Assembly: GCA_030613005.1 (NCBI GenBank)
Contig: JAUWMV010000019.1
Location: 1 to 40,880 of the forward strand
Direction of reading: 5' to 3'
DNA: 40,880 bases
Source: a bacterium
GTDB lineage: Bacteria; UBP14; UBA6098; B30-G16
This document shows positions 9,684 through 18,473 of the stretch, in pieces; position 1 is the stretch's first letter; each line of letters starts with the position of its first letter. A program made the translations under genes and the position numbers. The notes beneath the pieces are model-generated. The model saw only the letters and a program-made list of their open reading frames with translations. It made no database searches and was not told the origin of the DNA.

Positions 9684-10126
9684 TATGTGAATACCTCAAT
9701 GCTAATAAGGTTTATTTTTTCTAAACTAAAGTCATCTGATTTAAATAAACTGCAGTGATAAGGTGGTCTATTTTCTCCTTTTTTTATAACGCCAGCCCTT
9801 CTTAGCAATTTAAATTTGCAATATTTCAGGTGTGGTATTTCACCGTCACGTATTCTCTTTATCTTTTTCGGTGTTGAAAATTTCTCCCTATAATAATCAA
9901 CTATACTTTCATGATTTCTATTGATAGAAACACTTCGCCATTCGCATTCCTTGTTTTCCATCGTGGGTCGCATCTTTTCCACACCTCTTTCCCAATGGGA
10001 CTGGAAATCGTATTCTACAACTTCCTTACCTTTAAGTTTCCTTGTAAAAACTGTGCTTTTATCTTCTCTACAATCATCTGTTATGCAACAGAAATCAATA
10101 TCTCTATGTAAATCATCAAAGGTCAT
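9683..10126 (-). CDS. Unrecognised protein A1 (147 aa), first gene of the A-B-methyltransferase operon
   Basis: This is a small cytoplasmic protein with no signal peptide and no family I recognise. It shares with the 144-residue protein at 36509-36943 the pattern FD-LH-D at the N-terminus, GK-VE-D---HWE-G at about 33-50, an ES----Y---F segment, AGV-K and a C-terminal FKSDDF-L. Cys and His residues are scattered and do not form an obvious metal site. GGAGG sits 8 bases before the ATG. The gene starts about 48 bases after the promoter-like core of a leader element that recurs three more times in the window. Overlap with B1 implies that the two products work together. Confidence 0.7.
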   Translation of the reverse strand: MTFDDLHRDIDFCCITDDCREDKSTVFTRKLKGKEVVEYDFQSHWERGVEKMRPTMENKECEWRSVSINRNHESIVDYYREKFSTPKKIKRIRDGEIPHLKYCKFKLLRRAGVIKKGENRPPYHCSLFKSDDFSLEKINLISIEVFT

Positions 10127-10151
10127 ATTGTATGCCTCCGGTTTTATCTTT

Positions 10152-10291
10152 CAAGTTATTTCTCTTCTACAAAAAAATAATCTTTCTAATCAATATGCGC
10201 AATCTTTTAATTCTACGAATACTCCAACACAAAAATGACCTGTGCGCCGAAAATGTCTGAACCGCGGATTACACAGATTAGTGGATTAACT
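10152..10291 (-). promoter_or_regulatory. Shared leader element, copy upstream of A1-B1-methyltransferase
   Basis: Read on the minus strand, this copy begins TTAATCCACTAATCTGTG, followed by the block AATCCGCGGTTCAGACAT that also opens the leaders at 35061, 36288 and 39439. About 45 extra bases follow. Then comes the conserved core TTGCGC (10202-10197), 17 bases and TATTTT (10179-10174), and a tail TAGAAAGATTATTT shared with the copy at 36288. The element points into A1. The constant 17-base spacing suggests a -35/-10 promoter; this is inferred from conservation. Confidence 0.6.
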
Positions 10292-10438
10292 GGGATTTCA
10301 ACCCCATGCTCGCCTTGCTCGTAGTCTCTCTCGTTAGTCGGAATCGGGTGAGGAAAAAATTAAGGTTATTTATAATTTCCTTCAAATATCAATCGAATAA
10401 TCATAACTAAAAACGCAGCAATATAATTGATTATTGCA
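10292..10438. other. Repeat debris between A1 leader and the next gene
   Basis: On the minus strand this stretch includes CCTCACCCGATTCCGACT (rc near 10331-10350), matching the repeat fragment at 2811-2828. It is followed by an AT-rich segment. No gene is visible. Together with 10127-10291 it makes the 312-base gap upstream of A1. Confidence 0.5.
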
Positions 10439-11386
10439 TCATATATGTGCGACTAAGGCTTCAATCCATCCATCTGAGGAAAATTTGAAATATTCATTCT
10501 CATCGGTTCGCAGTTGCTCCATGTATTTCATAGTGTAGGACTCGATCACATCACCATCGTATCTTGCGAAAATTCTACCAAGCTGTGCAGCTGTTAGGTT
10601 AGTTATCTCGTCCAATTTACCTTGAATTCGCATAAGCTCGAATATATCGATTGCTATCGACCTATAGTAGCGACTTATATGTTTATATGGGACAAGATAT
10701 TCTATTATAAACCTGTTAATTCCCTTAGCAGACTTAAAAGACCGGATAATACTATCGATCTGTTCCAGACTTATGTAGTAGCTTATTCCCTCCATAAGGA
10801 TGATCGATGGAATATCTCGCTCATAGCCTGACCCTATTAACAATCGAGATATATCATCCGATGTTATATCACCAGTTATGCACGAAATTTTGCATGCGAG
10901 ATTCGGTGCAACTTCTTTGTATAGATGGTTTTTCTGCTCCATTCCAGCTTCATCGATCTCGAAAATTTTCGTCACTCGATCAAAATGATTTTCAAGAATG
11001 CACAACGCCATCGGTGACTTACCTGCAGCAAGAATTATCAACTGATAAATTTTATCGTTCTCAACCGCTTCTTCTGCTATCGGTTCTTGTTGCGATTCAG
11101 TTAAATCAAGGTTTGGAAAAGGATTTGCTCGAACACAAGTCGGACATTCAATACTTTCTTCCTCCTCACCCACTAATATATTTTCAATTAAAAACTGCAT
11201 GAAGAATTTTCTGTTAAGTAGAACCTGTGCATACCAATCGCAAATTTCATCGCATTCCCTAAGTAGTTTTTCGCCAGATGATAGATCGAGTCTTGACATG
11301 AATTCTGCTGCGACACCGTGATCGTACAGACTCTTTGCCCAACTCATAACTAACGCAGCAGTAGGTTCTAACTCAACTACATACAT
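10439..11386 (-). CDS. Class I SAM-dependent methyltransferase, leucine-carboxyl-methyltransferase-like
   Basis: The chosen start (MYVVELEPTAAL) lies 13 codons inside the longest frame. It has GGAGG 8 bases upstream, which the longer version would use as coding sequence. The 315-residue product has an N-terminal helical region with a CPTC pair, then a Rossmann-like block: LIILAAGKSPMAL (motif I), KIFEIDEAGMEQKNHL (acidic residue after beta-2) and ILMEGISYYIS. The E-D and EG--YY patterns recall the LCM/PPM1-type O-methyltransferases (PF04072), but the match is loose. The substrate is unknown. It appears to be a single gene with no operon partner. Confidence 0.68.
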   Translation of the reverse strand: MYVVELEPTAALVMSWAKSLYDHGVAAEFMSRLDLSSGEKLLRECDEICDWYAQVLLNRKFFMQFLIENILVGEEEESIECPTCVRANPFPNLDLTESQQEPIAEEAVENDKIYQLIILAAGKSPMALCILENHFDRVTKIFEIDEAGMEQKNHLYKEVAPNLACKISCITGDITSDDISRLLIGSGYERDIPSIILMEGISYYISLEQIDSIIRSFKSAKGINRFIIEYLVPYKHISRYYRSIAIDIFELMRIQGKLDEITNLTAAQLGRIFARYDGDVIESYTMKYMEQLRTDENEYFKFSSDGWIEALVAHI

Positions 11387-11632
11387 ATATATACCTCCAT
11401 ACAAAAATTGGAACTCTAAGTGCAAAATTTAATGCTTTCCGATGCAAATCCACAATGTTTCATATTACTTAAAAATGATTACTAATAAAAGTGCAAAATT
11501 AATAGAAATATTTTCATTATCCAATTATTAGGACGATCGATCCCTATATTTTTTGATGCATTTACTATATATCGATGTTATGTAGTAATATCAAATATAC
11601 ATACAGATTTTTTATATTCAATTTGTATATAA

Positions 11633-12529
11633 TCACTTTTTCGTTGCATACATATGTATATGCGCCATTGTGATCGAAACAACAATCGCTGCAGCACCCA
11701 CAACCTCCATACCTCTCATTCCCTGACCCAGTGTTAGCCATGCAAATAACGTAGCGAAAATTGGTTCTGCAATATATATAAACGATGCTCGTGCGGATGT
11801 AGTGAATCTTTGCGCATACATCTGCATACCTAACGCACCAACAGATGCAATCACGCTTAGATATAACAAACCTAATAGGCTCGACATGTGTGTCGAAAAC
11901 ATTCTCGGTCTTTCAAACATCATCCCAATCGCGGAACCGATCGCAATTGTTGCGAACTGAATTATTGTCAGCCATTTCCAATCCGATTTTGAGGTATATA
12001 TCTGTATCCCGACAATCTGGAAAGCATAACTAAGAGCTGATAATAGTGTTATTTTATCCCCTATGTTTATTTCCCTAATCGAGTTAGCAACACCTGAAAT
12101 AGCCCAGAGCCCAAATACAGCTGGAATAAGCGCAATGAATATTCCCGCAGGAATTCTCTTTCGTTCCCAGATAATTGATATAAATGGTATAAATAACACA
12201 AAAAGCGAAGTAATAAATCCACTTTTGGCTGGGGTTGTATAAACTAATCCAATTGTCTGGAATGCGTATCCTGCAAAGGCTGCAATGCCAATAATTAGAC
12301 CTCCAACAAGTTCGCTTCTGGAAGGAAAACGTTTCGGTCGAAACACAATAAGCGCGAGAAACGCAGCAACAGCAAATCTAATTGTTAGCAACACAAAAGG
12401 CGAAGTTTCGCTTTGCCCTGTTAGAAGAACTTTTATCACAACAAACGTAGAGCCCCAAATTGCAGTAGTGATAAGCAAAAGTGCCTCTGCACCGGACTGC
12501 TTTTTTAAAAATCCGATTCCATCTTTCAT
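11633..12529 (-). CDS. DMT-superfamily (EamA) transporter
   Basis: The 298-residue protein is almost entirely hydrophobic, with about ten predicted membrane segments in two EamA-type halves. The first half has the characteristic TTAIWGSTFVVIK near residues 21-33, and the second ends in IAEPIFATLFAWLTLGQ, typical of EamA repeats. The family exports metabolites or amino acids across the inner membrane; the substrate cannot be read from sequence. The ATG at 12529 is used. No partner gene lies nearby. Confidence 0.85.
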   Translation of the reverse strand: MKDGIGFLKKQSGAEALLLITTAIWGSTFVVIKVLLTGQSETSPFVLLTIRFAVAAFLALIVFRPKRFPSRSELVGGLIIGIAAFAGYAFQTIGLVYTTPAKSGFITSLFVLFIPFISIIWERKRIPAGIFIALIPAVFGLWAISGVANSIREINIGDKITLLSALSYAFQIVGIQIYTSKSDWKWLTIIQFATIAIGSAIGMMFERPRMFSTHMSSLLGLLYLSVIASVGALGMQMYAQRFTTSARASFIYIAEPIFATLFAWLTLGQGMRGMEVVGAAAIVVSITMAHIHMYATKK

Positions 12530-12729
12530 TTCAAACCTTAGTAGTGTTCAATAAGTGATATATATCTTAATTGTTTGTAGAATATTGTCTAAAACTCGAA
12601 ATTACACTATAAAAACTTTCACACTTTTTTCAATCTCAATAATTAGACTTAATATGAGTTAATATGAAACAGATTTCATAAAAAGTTTCACTTGCCAAAT
12701 TGTTTTGAACGGATAGTTTTCAGTTTCTG

Positions 12730-12804
12730 GGGCGGATAGCTCAGCCCGGTGAGAGCACCTGCCTTACAAGCAGGGGGTCGGAGGTTCGAATCCTCTTCCG
12801 CCCA
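12730..12804 (+). tRNA. tRNA-Val (anticodon TAC)
   Basis: A full cloverleaf can be folded: acceptor GGGCGGA with TCCGCCC, D-stem GCTC/GAGC, anticodon stem CCTGC/GCAGG around loop CTTACAA (anticodon TAC, reading GTA and related Val codons), and T-loop TTCGAAT. The discriminator base is A and no CCA is encoded. The frame open across it on the minus strand is an artefact. Confidence 0.95.
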
Positions 12805-12981
12805 AGATTTTAATATCCACAAGTTCATCTTAAATGAAAGCACTAAATCAACAAACCAAGAACCGATTTTCTTAAAGAGATTCAAGCTATAAAATCCAAC
12901 TCAGAAATTGTCCTTCTAAAATGGGTTTCTTGAATGTAAATTAAATTATACTGATTTTATACATCGATAACAGGAGTCTGT

Positions 12982-13710
12982 GTGCTACCCGTAAAGATAA
13001 ATGGGATTCTATTCAGAAAAATCCGCTTTCAGGAAAGCAGTTTGATAATCAACGCAATCACCGAGAATGGAACACTTCGATCGCTGTTATTCAAGGGAGC
13101 ATTAAGACGTAACTCCAAACTTTCCAATGAGTTATTGCCCTTTGCGGTGCTGAAATTTACATACTATCCCAAGGGAAGTAAAAATATTTACATAGCCTCA
13201 CAAGTAGAACTTGTTGAGGATTTTGAGTTTATAAGAGAGAGCAGATATTACGTTCAAGTTGAAATAGCTAAACTAGTTAAAAATGCAACGCAACTTTTAA
13301 CCTCAGACTCTGAGAATCCTATGGTTTATTCCGTGATTGTTGAAATGCTTCGCAAATGGCGAGAACTTGAAAATGTAAATCTACATTTACTTAAAGCGGG
13401 ATTTATGCTGAAAATATTAACTTTCTCGGGATTTAGACCAACAATTTCAACCTGTGCAAACTGTAGTGCATCTATTTCAGAAAGCAAACAGATATTCTTT
13501 TCACCCTCAGCAGGAGGTTTCGTATGCGACGCTTGTCCTACGCCATCAGATTCATTTTCATCAAATTTTAAGGATTCACTCGTTATGGGTAAGCTTCTTT
13601 CGCAATCATTTGACCGATACATCGAAATAGTAGTTAGAAATCCAAAAAGAATTCATGAATTTGTCGAAAGATTCTGGATGTATTATGTCAGCGAAAAATT
13701 CGATGTTTAA
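12982..13710 (+). CDS. recO: DNA repair protein RecO
   Basis: The 242-residue protein matches RecO, which anneals single-stranded DNA and loads RecA with RecR in the RecFOR gap-repair pathway. The N-terminal OB-fold is recognisable (KINGILFRKIRFQESSLI, then LLFKGALRRNSKL). The zinc-binding cluster is Cys158, Cys161, Cys182 and Cys185 (CANC...CDAC). Length matches the family (about 240). It starts with GTG, with CAGGAG six bases upstream. It is monocistronic, between tRNA-Val and the sigma54 activator. Confidence 0.92.
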   Translation: MLPVKINGILFRKIRFQESSLIINAITENGTLRSLLFKGALRRNSKLSNELLPFAVLKFTYYPKGSKNIYIASQVELVEDFEFIRESRYYVQVEIAKLVKNATQLLTSDSENPMVYSVIVEMLRKWRELENVNLHLLKAGFMLKILTFSGFRPTISTCANCSASISESKQIFFSPSAGGFVCDACPTPSDSFSSNFKDSLVMGKLLSQSFDRYIEIVVRNPKRIHEFVERFWMYYVSEKFDV

Positions 13711-14016
13711 TAAGAATAAGAAAAATGATAATATCTCGAATAAACTGAGAAAGAAATTCGTTCGCATTAGGATAACAACAGACGGGATAAATTGAAGGTT
13801 TTTCTGCCTCTTGTATGAAAAATCACAGAGTAAAATTCGTGAGAAATATAAATAATCATATAGCTTATAAAACGTCATGAAATGTTAAAGTATTCCTATT
13901 TCTAAATTATTTGATAGTTCCTTTCCCGTAATCAACTATTGCTTCATTGACATTTTGTTCGATTTTGTTTTTTTAATCTGTGATCAGTAATAATGTTTGG
14001 TTAGGTTGATAATGTT
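13711..14016. other. Intergenic region, nothing recognised
   Basis: This AT-rich gap of 306 bases lies between recO and the NtrC-type regulator. No ORF with a plausible start, tRNA or strong hairpin with a T-run was found. The regulator promoter presumably lies in its right part. The frame open on the minus strand here (13606-13878) overlaps recO and looks like noise. Confidence 0.45.
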
Positions 14017-15351
14017 ATGATTGAAACCAATTATAAAATACTTATTGTAGAAGATAATAAACGCCAACTGGATACATATGTGGAAATTCTCTCAGGTCAC
14101 GGCGAAATTGTAACTTGCTCGAGTGGGGAAGATGCAATCGAAGTAATGGACGACAAGCTTGCGGTTATTGTTACCGATTTGATGTTGTCTGGTGAAATAA
14201 ATGGTCTCGAGGTTTTAAAAAATGCTCTAATAAAGTTACCTGATACTCCTGTAATATTAGTTACTGGTCATGCCACAGTAGAAACTGCATTGGAGGCAAT
14301 GAGGTCTGGTGCTTATGATTATCTCGTCAAACCGATCGATATACAGCGTCTTAGGATTCTTGTGGATAAAGCTATTGAACGATATAGTATTGCTTCGGAA
14401 CGAAACAAACTTCTCAGAGCTATCGAGGAGGAAACGCTATTTATGGGAATGGTTGGCAATAGCGAGGAAATGCAAGATGTTTTTCGGAAACTTACTGCTG
14501 TTGGTCCGACTTATGCAACTGTGCTTATTATGGGAGAGAGCGGCACTGGTAAGGAACTTGCTGCGGATGCTATTCACAAGCTATCCAAACGAAATGGTGA
14601 AATTATAAAGCTAAATTGCTCAGCGATTCCCGAACATCTATTGGAATCTGAGTTGTTCGGATATGAAAAAGGTGCATTCACAGGAGCAACAAAGCGCAAG
14701 CCAGGCAAATTTGAGTTAGCTAATGATGGCACGCTATTTTTAGATGAAATTGGGGATATGCCATTAACTCTTCAATCAAAGCTGCTCAGAGTATTAGAGA
14801 CCGGGATTGTAGAACTTCTAGGTAGCACTACTCCAATAAAAATCGATGTGAGAATTATCTCCGCTACGAATCAGGATTTGCTTAAGCTAATTAACAGCGG
14901 AAAGTTCCGACACGATCTATATTACAGACTTCGAGTGTTCTTGTTAGAAATTCCGCCACTGAGAGAACATCCAGACGACATACCGCTGTTTATATCATAC
15001 TTTTTGAAACAAATAAGTGCAAAATTGGGAAAGGACCTCTCGGGAATTTCCCCAAAAGTTCTCAAGACTTTGAAATCGTATGAATGGCCTGGAAATATTA
15101 GGCAACTACGCAATGCATTAGAAGAGATGGCTATTCTATCTCAAAACGATATAATAGACATTTTACCATCATTTATCGATGAGAACACTATTCGACCAAA
15201 AATTTCTGGGAAAACAATGGACGAAATCGAACATGAAGCAATCGTTCAGGCATTAGGAAAAACCGATGGGAATCGCACTAAAGCTGCGAAACTATTGGGC
15301 ATAGGTCTTCGCACATTGTATCGCAAGATTGATAAGTATGGGATCGAATAA
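14017..15351 (+). CDS. NtrC-family sigma54-dependent response regulator
   Basis: This 444-residue protein has the three standard modules. The receiver domain has acidic E12/D13, phospho-acceptor Asp54 (IVTDLML) and Lys105. The AAA+ activator domain has Walker A GESGTGK at 173-179, the sigma54-contacting GAFTGA at 219-224 and Walker B FLDEIG at 241-246. The C-terminal Fis-type helix-turn-helix ([18 protein letters not shown]) is at about 420-440. It should activate RNA polymerase-sigma54 promoters after phosphorylation. No histidine kinase gene is adjacent, so its input is unknown. A good sigma54 promoter match lies at 33218 in front of the serpin operon; a link is possible but unproven. Only a weak AGG-type ribosome site precedes the ATG. 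Confidence 0.93.
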   Translation: MIETNYKILIVEDNKRQLDTYVEILSGHGEIVTCSSGEDAIEVMDDKLAVIVTDLMLSGEINGLEVLKNALIKLPDTPVILVTGHATVETALEAMRSGAYDYLVKPIDIQRLRILVDKAIERYSIASERNKLLRAIEEETLFMGMVGNSEEMQDVFRKLTAVGPTYATVLIMGESGTGKELAADAIHKLSKRNGEIIKLNCSAIPEHLLESELFGYEKGAFTGATKRKPGKFELANDGTLFLDEIGDMPLTLQSKLLRVLETGIVELLGSTTPIKIDVRIISATNQDLLKLINSGKFRHDLYYRLRVFLLEIPPLREHPDDIPLFISYFLKQISAKLGKDLSGISPKVLKTLKSYEWPGNIRQLRNALEEMAILSQNDIIDILPSFIDENTIRPKISGKTMDEIEHEAIVQALGKTDGNRTKAAKLLGIGLRTLYRKIDKYGIE

Positions 15352-15523
15352 TTTAACACAATAATATTCTCGATTTAGCGATATAATAATTTCATATATT
15401 ATTTTCAAATTAAATGTATACTAATGTCTATTGAATATATTGGTTGTATGCCCGATATAAAGCGAATTGCAGTTTGCAAGACAACTAAACAATAAAAATA
15501 ATATCTCTTTATGCGACTTCTAA

Positions 15524-16867
15524 TTACTCCAGATGGAACAGTGAAGATTCTATCTTTTCAATAAGCCTTGCAACTTCTCCGCTTTTGGTGGGTATAACTT
15601 TACACGCATGAACTACTGTTGCATGGTCTCGATCACCGAAAAATTTCCCGATGTGAGATAGGGAAAGATTAGTGAATTTTCTAGCCAAATACATACCAAT
15701 TTGTCGTGCGACAGCTATTTGTTTTGTACGCTTGCGACTTCTAATAAGCTCTGGTGAAATTCCTATATGCTGAGATACTACATTCATAATGTCGTTAAGA
15801 TTAATATCCTTAATCCTAGATTGAAAATCGGGAATATTGCGTTGAATAATATCTATAGCAAGGTCAAGAGATATCTCTCGTCCTTGAATAGAAGAATATG
15901 CGAGCAATCTAATTAACGATCCTTCAAGCTCACGGATATTCGATGTAACATTCTGAGCAATATAGGACAATACATCATCCGGTATTTCGAAACCATCCGA
16001 CTCCGCTTTTTGCCGCAAAATGGCAACACGACTCTCATATTCAGGAGCTTGAAGGTCAACCAGAAGACCCCATTCGAACCTAGAGCATAAGCGTTTCTCT
16101 AAACCCTTAATTTGTGAGGGTGGGACATCGGATGTGAGTACAATTTGTTGTCCTCTCTGATGAAGTGCGTTAAAGATATGAAAAAACTCGTTTTGAATTG
16201 TCTCCTTGCCTGTAAAAAATTGGACATCATCCACAAGAAGTACATCTGAACGACGGAAATACTCCTTAAATCTGCCGGTACTTTTATTCATAAGCGATTT
16301 TACAAACCTATCTGTGAATCTTTCGGAGCTTATATATCTAACAACTTTTTCAGGTTTGTTAACTCTAATGAAATTACCTATTGCCTGAAGAAGGTGTGTT
16401 TTACCAAGACCTACGCCGCCGTAAACATACAGAGGATTGTATCTTGTTTTCCCGGGTGCCTCAGCAATCGCTATTGCAGCAGTGTATGCCAAACAATTGA
16501 AATCACCAACGACAAAGGACTCGAAATTGTAACGTGGGTTTAATGTGGTATTTTCATCAAAAGGTTTATCTTCAATGGGTTCATTGTTAAGCGAAATTAT
16601 TTCAAACTGTTTATGTTCGTTAATACGATATGCAATCGAGATATTTAAGGTTTTACCTGTGACAGTTTCAGCAGTTTTAGTAATAATCGAGGCATAGTTT
16701 TGAGCCAACCAATCTGCTACAAACTGAGTTTCGGTTAGTATAATTAATTCACTATCCTTCAAACTAAGCTGCTTAGTCTTTTCGAACCATGCTTTATATG
16801 AAACTGGGTTAATCTTTGTAGATAAAATTTTCAAACAATCAATCCAAACCGACTCAGGGTGATTCAT
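15524..16867 (-). CDS. dnaA: Chromosomal replication initiator DnaA
   Basis: DnaA binds origin boxes and opens the replication origin. Numbered from the chosen ATG, the 447-residue protein has domain I (about 1-75), Walker A GGVGLGKTH near 150, Walker B VLLVDDVQFF, and the domain IV signature FGDRDHATVVHACK near the C-terminus. A GTG four codons upstream opens the frame, but the ATG at 16867 has GAGG six bases ahead and gives the typical N-terminus MNHPESVWIDCLK. The usual neighbour dnaN is absent. A palindrome with DnaA-box-like arms stands just upstream and may autoregulate the gene. Confidence 0.95.
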   Translation of the reverse strand: MNHPESVWIDCLKILSTKINPVSYKAWFEKTKQLSLKDSELIILTETQFVADWLAQNYASIITKTAETVTGKTLNISIAYRINEHKQFEIISLNNEPIEDKPFDENTTLNPRYNFESFVVGDFNCLAYTAAIAIAEAPGKTRYNPLYVYGGVGLGKTHLLQAIGNFIRVNKPEKVVRYISSERFTDRFVKSLMNKSTGRFKEYFRRSDVLLVDDVQFFTGKETIQNEFFHIFNALHQRGQQIVLTSDVPPSQIKGLEKRLCSRFEWGLLVDLQAPEYESRVAILRQKAESDGFEIPDDVLSYIAQNVTSNIRELEGSLIRLLAYSSIQGREISLDLAIDIIQRNIPDFQSRIKDINLNDIMNVVSQHIGISPELIRSRKRTKQIAVARQIGMYLARKFTNLSLSHIGKFFGDRDHATVVHACKVIPTKSGEVARLIEKIESSLFHLE

Positions 16868-16880
16868 AATATTCCTCACT

Positions 16881-16930
16881 TTACAACAGCAATCTCTGAA
16901 TTATCAACAACTGTTGATAACTTACAACAG
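16881..16930. promoter_or_regulatory. Operator-like palindrome with flanking direct repeats upstream of dnaA
   Basis: TTATCAACA (16901-16909) and its inverted copy TGTTGATAA (16912-16920) are separated by two bases. They are flanked by a direct repeat TTACAACAG at 16881-16889 and 16922-16930. The arms differ by one base from the consensus DnaA box TTATCCACA. The position, 14-63 bases upstream of the dnaA ATG, fits autoregulation by DnaA. Binding by another repressor is possible. Confidence 0.55.
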
Positions 16931-17431
16931 GTTCATATACAAAGTGTTAGCTCAATAATTGGAGGCAAATGTTAATAGTTTTCTGCAAGTATTAAAAACA
17001 TATATGAAGATTCCAACCTAAATAATATTCGAGAGGAGTAAAATCCTAGAATACTGGTTGGAAATCACAGAATTTGCACACCCCCTATTTGTTTATAACA
17101 ATATAGATTGGGTATTTATGTGTCAAGTTCGAAATAATCGATTTTTTAACTGCTTGAAAACCATAGATAATTCTGGGATTTGCTTGAAAAAAACTTTAAT
17201 GCACCAACTAATTGTGAACGGTTCAAAAGACTGCAAAATCGGTTTTATAAGCCATTAGAATTAAGCAGCTAATAAACTGTTAAGAACCTGGAATTTAAGT
17301 GCTTATAAATGTTATTTACTTGTGATTCAATGATTTACATTTAAACAGATGTTAGGTAGTATTTATCTATCGTTATGTAAAACTACATAAATTTGATTGT
17401 AAATATACTTTTATATAGATATATATGTTGA
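16931..17431. other. Intergenic region between divergent dnaA and xer gene
   Basis: This AT-rich stretch of about 500 bases presumably holds both promoters. I see no cluster of canonical TTATCCACA boxes that would mark oriC. The 66-codon frame at 17058-17258 lacks a ribosome site and family features, so I do not call it. An origin function cannot be excluded. Confidence 0.4.
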
Positions 17432-18406
17432 ATGAACCTTGAAAGCTACATAATCGAATTCATGCTGCATATAGAAAAGGAACGAAAGTTAGCCAAGGGA
17501 ACAGTTGAAAATTACTGCCGAGACCTCGAGCGTTTCCTTGAATTTCTGCGAGAAGAATATCCAGAGGGTATCGAGGATGTGTCACAGATCGATTTATTTG
17601 TTTTACGGGCATTTTTATCGAGCTTAAGACACGGCAAACTTTCTATTAACACGATACATATAAAAATCGCCTCTATTCGAGCGTTCTTCAAATATCTGTT
17701 CCGGATTGGCGCAATCGAGATTAACAATGCAAAATACCTCAAGCTTCCTAAAGCACCCAAAAGATATCCCTCCTTTCTCGATATGGCTCAGGCTCATAAA
17801 GCGTTGGAACTGCCAAACACCGAAACATATATAGGCATACGTGACCTTGCGATTCTTGAGATTTTCTACAGCACTGGAATACGTCGAGCAGAATTAATTG
17901 GCTTGAATGTTCGCAGTGTATATTTAGAAAATATGCGGATTAAAGTTTTAGGTAAGGGAAACAAGGAGCGAATAGTATTATTCGGGGAACATGCTAAAAA
18001 AGCTCTCTTGGATTATTTATCGCTCTCTCGACCTAAACTTTCAAAACTAAAATCGGAAGAAGCTTTGTTCTTGTCCACTCATGGTCGAAGACTTTCGCCT
18101 AAAGCGGTGCATAATATAGTTACAAAATATCTATCTCAGATTACCGATGATAAGAGCAGTCCTCATGTGCTGCGTCACTCATTCGCGACTCATTTGCTTG
18201 AAATGGGTGCGGATCTAATTACAATTAAGGAACTTTTAGGTCACGAGGATGTCGCTACAACTCAGATATACACACATGTTACAATAGAGCATCTTGCAGA
18301 AGTTTATGACAAAGCACATCCAAGAGGAAGAGGAGAGAAGGAACTGCCTTTTTCAGAAAATGAGAGCAAAGAGGAAGAATCAAAAGCTAAACAAGATGAT
18401 TCTTAA
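17432..18406 (+). CDS. Tyrosine recombinase, XerC/XerD type
   Basis: The 324-residue protein has the N-terminal SAM-like core-binding domain (about 1-95) and the catalytic domain with the full set of active residues: Arg151 (GIRRAEL), Lys175 (GKGNKER), His245 and Arg248 (HVLRHSFATHLL), His271 (GHEDV) and the nucleophile Tyr280 (IYTH). These fit Xer recombinases that resolve chromosome dimers at dif with FtsK. XerC and XerD cannot be told apart here. The acidic/basic tail after about residue 300 (SENESKEEESKAKQ) is longer than usual. No clear ribosome binding site precedes the ATG. A housekeeping role is more likely than a phage integrase, since there are no phage genes around. Confidence 0.9.
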   Translation: MNLESYIIEFMLHIEKERKLAKGTVENYCRDLERFLEFLREEYPEGIEDVSQIDLFVLRAFLSSLRHGKLSINTIHIKIASIRAFFKYLFRIGAIEINNAKYLKLPKAPKRYPSFLDMAQAHKALELPNTETYIGIRDLAILEIFYSTGIRRAELIGLNVRSVYLENMRIKVLGKGNKERIVLFGEHAKKALLDYLSLSRPKLSKLKSEEALFLSTHGRRLSPKAVHNIVTKYLSQITDDKSSPHVLRHSFATHLLEMGADLITIKELLGHEDVATTQIYTHVTIEHLAEVYDKAHPRGRGEKELPFSENESKEEESKAKQDDS

Positions 18407-18473
18407 CTAAAAATTAAATCATTTCCAAATAATTGTATGGACAAAGAAGTTATAATCTACGAAGCGTAATTAA

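Noticed and set aside
12688-12885. 65-codon frame on the minus strand
   Set aside because: It runs antisense through tRNA-Val. The peptide containing EEDSNLRPPACKAG is a well-known artefact of translating tRNA genes.
13606-13878. 90-codon frame on the minus strand after recO
   Set aside because: It overlaps the recO 3' end, is low-complexity and AT-driven, and has no ribosome site.
17058-17258. 66-codon frame between dnaA and the xer gene
   Set aside because: No Shine-Dalgarno, unusual composition and no recognisable features.
16868-17431. Possible oriC next to dnaA
   Set aside because: Only one inverted pair of near-consensus boxes is seen and there is no cluster of canonical boxes. It is reported as an operator instead.
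17432-18406. Tyrosine recombinase as the integrase mobilising the accessory modules
   Set aside because: It is a Xer-like protein in a housekeeping neighbourhood, 17 kb from the island, and no attachment-site duplication was found.
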